64,000 nucleotides of DNA from Bradyrhizobium erythrophlei (GTDB lineage Bacteria > Pseudomonadota > Alphaproteobacteria > Rhizobiales > Xanthobacteraceae): positions 3,162,001 to 3,226,000 of the forward strand of contig NZ_LT670817.1 in the NCBI RefSeq assembly GCF_900129425.1, read 5' to 3'. Of the stretch, positions 61,514-64,000 are shown piece by piece; the first letter of the stretch is position 1; every line of letters starts with the position of its first letter. The position numbers and the translations under genes were made by a program. Below the pieces are notes generated by a model, which had not been told where the DNA came from, did not search any database, and saw nothing but the letters and a program-made list of their open reading frames with translations.

Positions 61514-61696
61514 GGCCCAAGATTACGGCGCGTTCCTCGGGGCCTTGCAAATACTATCAGAATTTGAGGGTGCCCATTTCGTGTCGGCCCCAATGAGTGC
61601 CGCCGATCCCGCCATTAGGGATAAACCGCCAAAAACTATTTTGCCGTTCAGTCACTTTAGGTAGAACGGGGCGTTGCCTTGGGGGATTGCAGAAAA

Positions 61697-62365
61697 ATGA
61701 AATTAGCTAAATGGGCAATCGCTCTTTGCTTGTTGCCCACCGCCGCGATTGCTGCCTTGTCCAGCGTCGAACGGAAATCGCAATTTGAAAAGGCCATGGC
61801 GTCGATCATTGCAGCGTCCACGCCGACAGTGCTTGGCTGGGTTCGAGAAACGCTGATCAAGGATTACATAGCCTGCAATCCCAACAAGGGACAGGCGGTG
61901 GAGCTTCTAGGCGCGTCTTATTTTCGCTCCTGCGGTCATGAAGACGCTTCGTTTACGGGCGACCGCACCTTGGAAGCGTGTCAGCTACGGTATGGCAAGC
62001 CCTGCGCTCTGCTGGCGGTGAATGAAGAGATCGTTGCCGAGGGCGAACTGATGTCGAAAGACATGGCGCGACTACATTACTCAGGCAAATACGACGTTTC
62101 GCAAATTCCAATCATCAGGCAGATAACAAGGCAGCGGCCCGACGTGCAGAATTATCAAAAGGCCATGGAACCGAAGGCAATGGCCATACATCCATGGGGC
62201 AAGCTTTTCATTTCAGCCGGTGACCCGACTCCAAATGATGCGCAAGCATCCGCACTGGGGAAATGCAACAGCGATCCAGACCGAAAAGGAAAGGATGGGG
62301 GCTGCTTCTTGTACGCAATCAACAACGACGTTGTGATTTCCGAACGCAGAGTGTCAGCGAGATGA
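61697..62365 (+). CDS. Secreted hypothetical protein with an internal Cys-containing repeat
   Basis: This 222-residue protein has a clear signal peptide (MKLAKWAIALCLLPTAAIAA). Two units repeat the pattern Cys...Cys-x-L-x-A-[VI]-N: C95 to C103 in EACQLRYGKPCALLAVNE, and C190 to C203 in GKCNSDPDRKGKDGGCFLYA followed by INNDVV. Each pair could form a disulfide in the periplasm. The arrangement recalls DUF4189-like exported proteins but I am not certain. The region is lower in GC than the rest of the window, which hints at acquisition. A strong T-rich terminator follows it. Confidence 0.65.
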   Translation: MKLAKWAIALCLLPTAAIAALSSVERKSQFEKAMASIIAASTPTVLGWVRETLIKDYIACNPNKGQAVELLGASYFRSCGHEDASFTGDRTLEACQLRYGKPCALLAVNEEIVAEGELMSKDMARLHYSGKYDVSQIPIIRQITRQRPDVQNYQKAMEPKAMAIHPWGKLFISAGDPTPNDAQASALGKCNSDPDRKGKDGGCFLYAINNDVVISERRVSAR

Positions 62366-62430
62366 CCTCGTTGGTTTTCCGAAGGCCATCCCGGTAATTT
62401 TAACCACCGACGGGGAGCGCGACCTCTGGA

Positions 62431-62464
62431 GGCACCCCCCATGGGATGAGGCGGGGTTTTTTTT
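62431..62464 (+). terminator. Rho-independent terminator
   Basis: GGCACCCCCC pairs imperfectly with GGCGGGGT across a short loop and is followed by eight T residues (62457-62464). It lies about 65 bp after the secreted-protein stop. Confidence 0.65.
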
Positions 62465-62501
62465 AAATATCCGATACGCTTGCCGATCCTACCTCCGACA
62501 T

Positions 62502-62766
62502 GCTCGCCGGAATGAACGCCCTGAGCGACAGCAGGCAGGAGGTGATGGCAAGCTTCAGCGTCAGCGGGCTGGTGCCGATATCCACCGCGATCGCCGGAAG
62601 CGAGGGCGCGATCACGGTCGACCCCATGTTCTCCATGAACAGCGGTGGCCACGATGAGCGGGATCACGCGTTCTTTCGATTCCGGAAAGAAAGAACGGGG
62701 CGGGAGCCCGGGCTGCATGATCCCTTTGCCGCCCAAGCTATTGCAGAACCGGGGAAACCACCTAAA
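62502..62766 (-). pseudogene. Decayed duplicate of the efflux-pump 5' end and its upstream region
   Basis: This segment matches 59831-60103 (the first ~60 codons of the DHA2 pump and ~90 bp upstream) along its length, in the same orientation. In the copy, a six-base gap removes GTTCAT, which contains the start codon, and a two-base loss (GAACAGCGG against GAACAGGGCGG) breaks the frame. Several substitutions are present. The rest of the pump gene is missing. Confidence 0.85.
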
Positions 62767-63006
62767 TCCTGCATGACAACAATCCGGTGTGAGATACCGA
62801 CGCCAGCATAGGCGTCCGCCGGGTTATCCGCGCTGAAGTTGGATTTGCGGCGCTGGCCCCTTTGAATCGTCTTGGGGCCATGCTATCGACCACCGCCAAC
62901 CCTACCCGATGGGCTTCGATTCGACGGTGACGCCATCTGTGTCGCCGCAGGATCTGTTCATCCCGAGGTCGTATCGCGGCGAACGAGCCGCCGAATGGAG
63001 TTGGTA

Positions 63007-64000
63007 ATGGCACTGGTGCAGGGACTTCAGGGGATCCGCGAAGCCTATACGTTCGACGACGTGCTTCTGAAACCCGGCCTGTCGGATATCCTGCCCTCGG
63101 AGGCCGATATCCGCTCCCACGTCACCCGCGCCATTCCGCTCAATATCCCGATCATCGCCTCTGCGATGGACACCGTCACCGAAGCGCGCATGGCGATCGC
63201 GATGGCGCAGGCCGGCGGCGTCGGCGTCATCCACCGCAATTTTGACGTCGACGGCCAGGCTGCCCAGGTGCGGCAGGTCAAGAAGTTCGAATCCGGCATG
63301 GTGGTCAATCCGCTGACCATCGGTCCCGATGCGATGCTGTCGGATGCTTTGGCACTGATGAACGATCATGGTTTCTCCGGCATTCCGGTGGTCACGGGTG
63401 CCACCAAGGGTGTGCCGGGCAGGCTGGTCGGCATTCTCACCAACCGCGATGTGCGTTTTGCCACCGATCCGCGGCAGAAGATCTCCGAGCTGATGACGCA
63501 CGAAAACCTTGTCACGGTGCGCGAAGGCGTCAGCCAGGACGAGGCGAAGCGGATGCTGCACCAGCACCGCATCGAGAAATTGCTTGTGGTCGATGACCAA
63601 TACCGCTGCGTCGGATTGATCACGGTCAAGGACATGGAAAAAGCGGTCGCCCATCCCCTGGCGTGCAAGGACGCGCAAGGCCGCTTGCGCGTCGCAGCCG
63701 CGACCACCGTCGGCGAGGGCGGTTACGAGCGCACCGAGCGGCTGATCGATTCCGGCGTCGACCTCATCGTGGTGGACACCGCGCACGGCCATTCCTCTCG
63801 GGTGCTGGAAGCGGTCAACCGCATCAAGCGGCTCTCCAATGCCGTGCAGGTCATCGCCGGCAATATCGCGACGCAGGAAGGTGCGCAGGCGCTGATCGAT
63901 GCCGGCGCCGATGCGATCAAGGTCGGGATCGGTCCCGGCTCGATCTGCACCACCCGGATCGTCGCCGGAGTCGGCGTGCCGCAGCTGACCGCGATCATGG
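63007..64000 (+). CDS. guaB: Inosine-5'-monophosphate dehydrogenase (partial, runs off the window)
   Basis: This enzyme makes XMP from IMP in guanine nucleotide synthesis. The 331 codons visible start at an ATG preceded by GGAG (GAATGGAGTTGGTAATGG). The N-terminus GLQGIREAYTFDDVLLKPG and SEADIRSHVTRAIPLNIPII are typical. Two CBS domains lie at about 95-210, and the GVDLIVVDTAHGHSSRV segment follows. The catalytic cysteine loop GIGPGSICTTRIVAGVGVPQ is present near the end. The stop codon lies beyond the window. It is transcribed rightward with no visible operon partner. Confidence 0.97.
   Translation, partial: MALVQGLQGIREAYTFDDVLLKPGLSDILPSEADIRSHVTRAIPLNIPIIASAMDTVTEARMAIAMAQAGGVGVIHRNFDVDGQAAQVRQVKKFESGMVVNPLTIGPDAMLSDALALMNDHGFSGIPVVTGATKGVPGRLVGILTNRDVRFATDPRQKISELMTHENLVTVREGVSQDEAKRMLHQHRIEKLLVVDDQYRCVGLITVKDMEKAVAHPLACKDAQGRLRVAAATTVGEGGYERTERLIDSGVDLIVVDTAHGHSSRVLEAVNRIKRLSNAVQVIAGNIATQEGAQALIDAGADAIKVGIGPGSICTTRIVAGVGVPQLTAIM

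Overview
The window looks like a chromosomal segment of an alphaproteobacterium of the Bradyrhizobium/Rhodopseudomonas/Afipia group. The evidence is high GC, alphaproteobacterial gene families, Irr-type iron-control boxes, a XylD-like sugar-acid dehydratase, a glutaminase-STAS-cNMP fusion, and many dispersed palindromic intergenic repeats of a kind common in that group. No rRNA, tRNA, CRISPR array, prophage or intact insertion sequence was seen.

Layout. (1) 1-9.5 kb, iron acquisition: two TonB-dependent siderophore receptors, each behind a copy of the same ~235-bp control region with three Irr-box-like elements; a PiuC/YbiX 2OG-Fe(II) oxygenase; a DUF2946 protein behind a Zur/Fur-like palindrome; then exbB-exbD-tonB. 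(2) 9.5-11.2 kb: a small membrane-anchored protein, a site-2 protease and a GFA-family protein. (3) 11.3-20.7 kb, sugar-acid module: a leftward dehydratase and two SDRs, divergent from a rightward ABC importer (ATPase, Tat-exported binding protein, two permeases) and a DenD-like dehydrogenase. (4) 21-30.4 kb, acyl-CoA catabolism: thiolase, CoA-transferase, acyl-CoA dehydrogenase, a thiolase-like protein lacking the nucleophilic cysteine coupled to a DUF35 protein, and an ADP-forming acyl-CoA ligase. (5) 30.4-41.7 kb: three-domain glutaminase, biotin carrier divergent from an IclR regulator and a carboxyltransferase, MFS carrier, thiolase, FAD hydroxylase plus DUF2783, enoyl-CoA hydratase, TetR regulator. 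(6) 41.8-46.6 kb: a complete distal valine operon (mmsA, isobutyryl-CoA dehydrogenase, HIBYL-CoA hydrolase, mmsB). (7) 46.8-60 kb: acyl-CoA ligase, MaoC hydratase, SDR, HI0933-type flavoprotein, DSD1-type PLP enzyme, ABC-F ATPase, YaiI, hotdog-like protein, Ppx/GppA, RlmE, DHA2 efflux pump. (8) 60.2-62.8 kb, an accessory patch: several very small ORFs, a secreted protein with an internal repeat and a decayed duplicate of the efflux-pump 5' end. (9) guaB enters at 63007 and runs off the window.

At least five families of dispersed imperfect palindromes fill most intergenic gaps; one supplies the last codons and the stop of a flavoprotein gene. The most novel-looking signals are a pair of tiny paralogous leftward ORFs at 60.9-61.4 kb, the cysteine-less thiolase/DUF35 pair (probable CoA-linked retro-aldolase), the duplicated iron-control region, and a possible leader ORF coupled to exbB. 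Functions are assigned by reading motifs; no database search was run.
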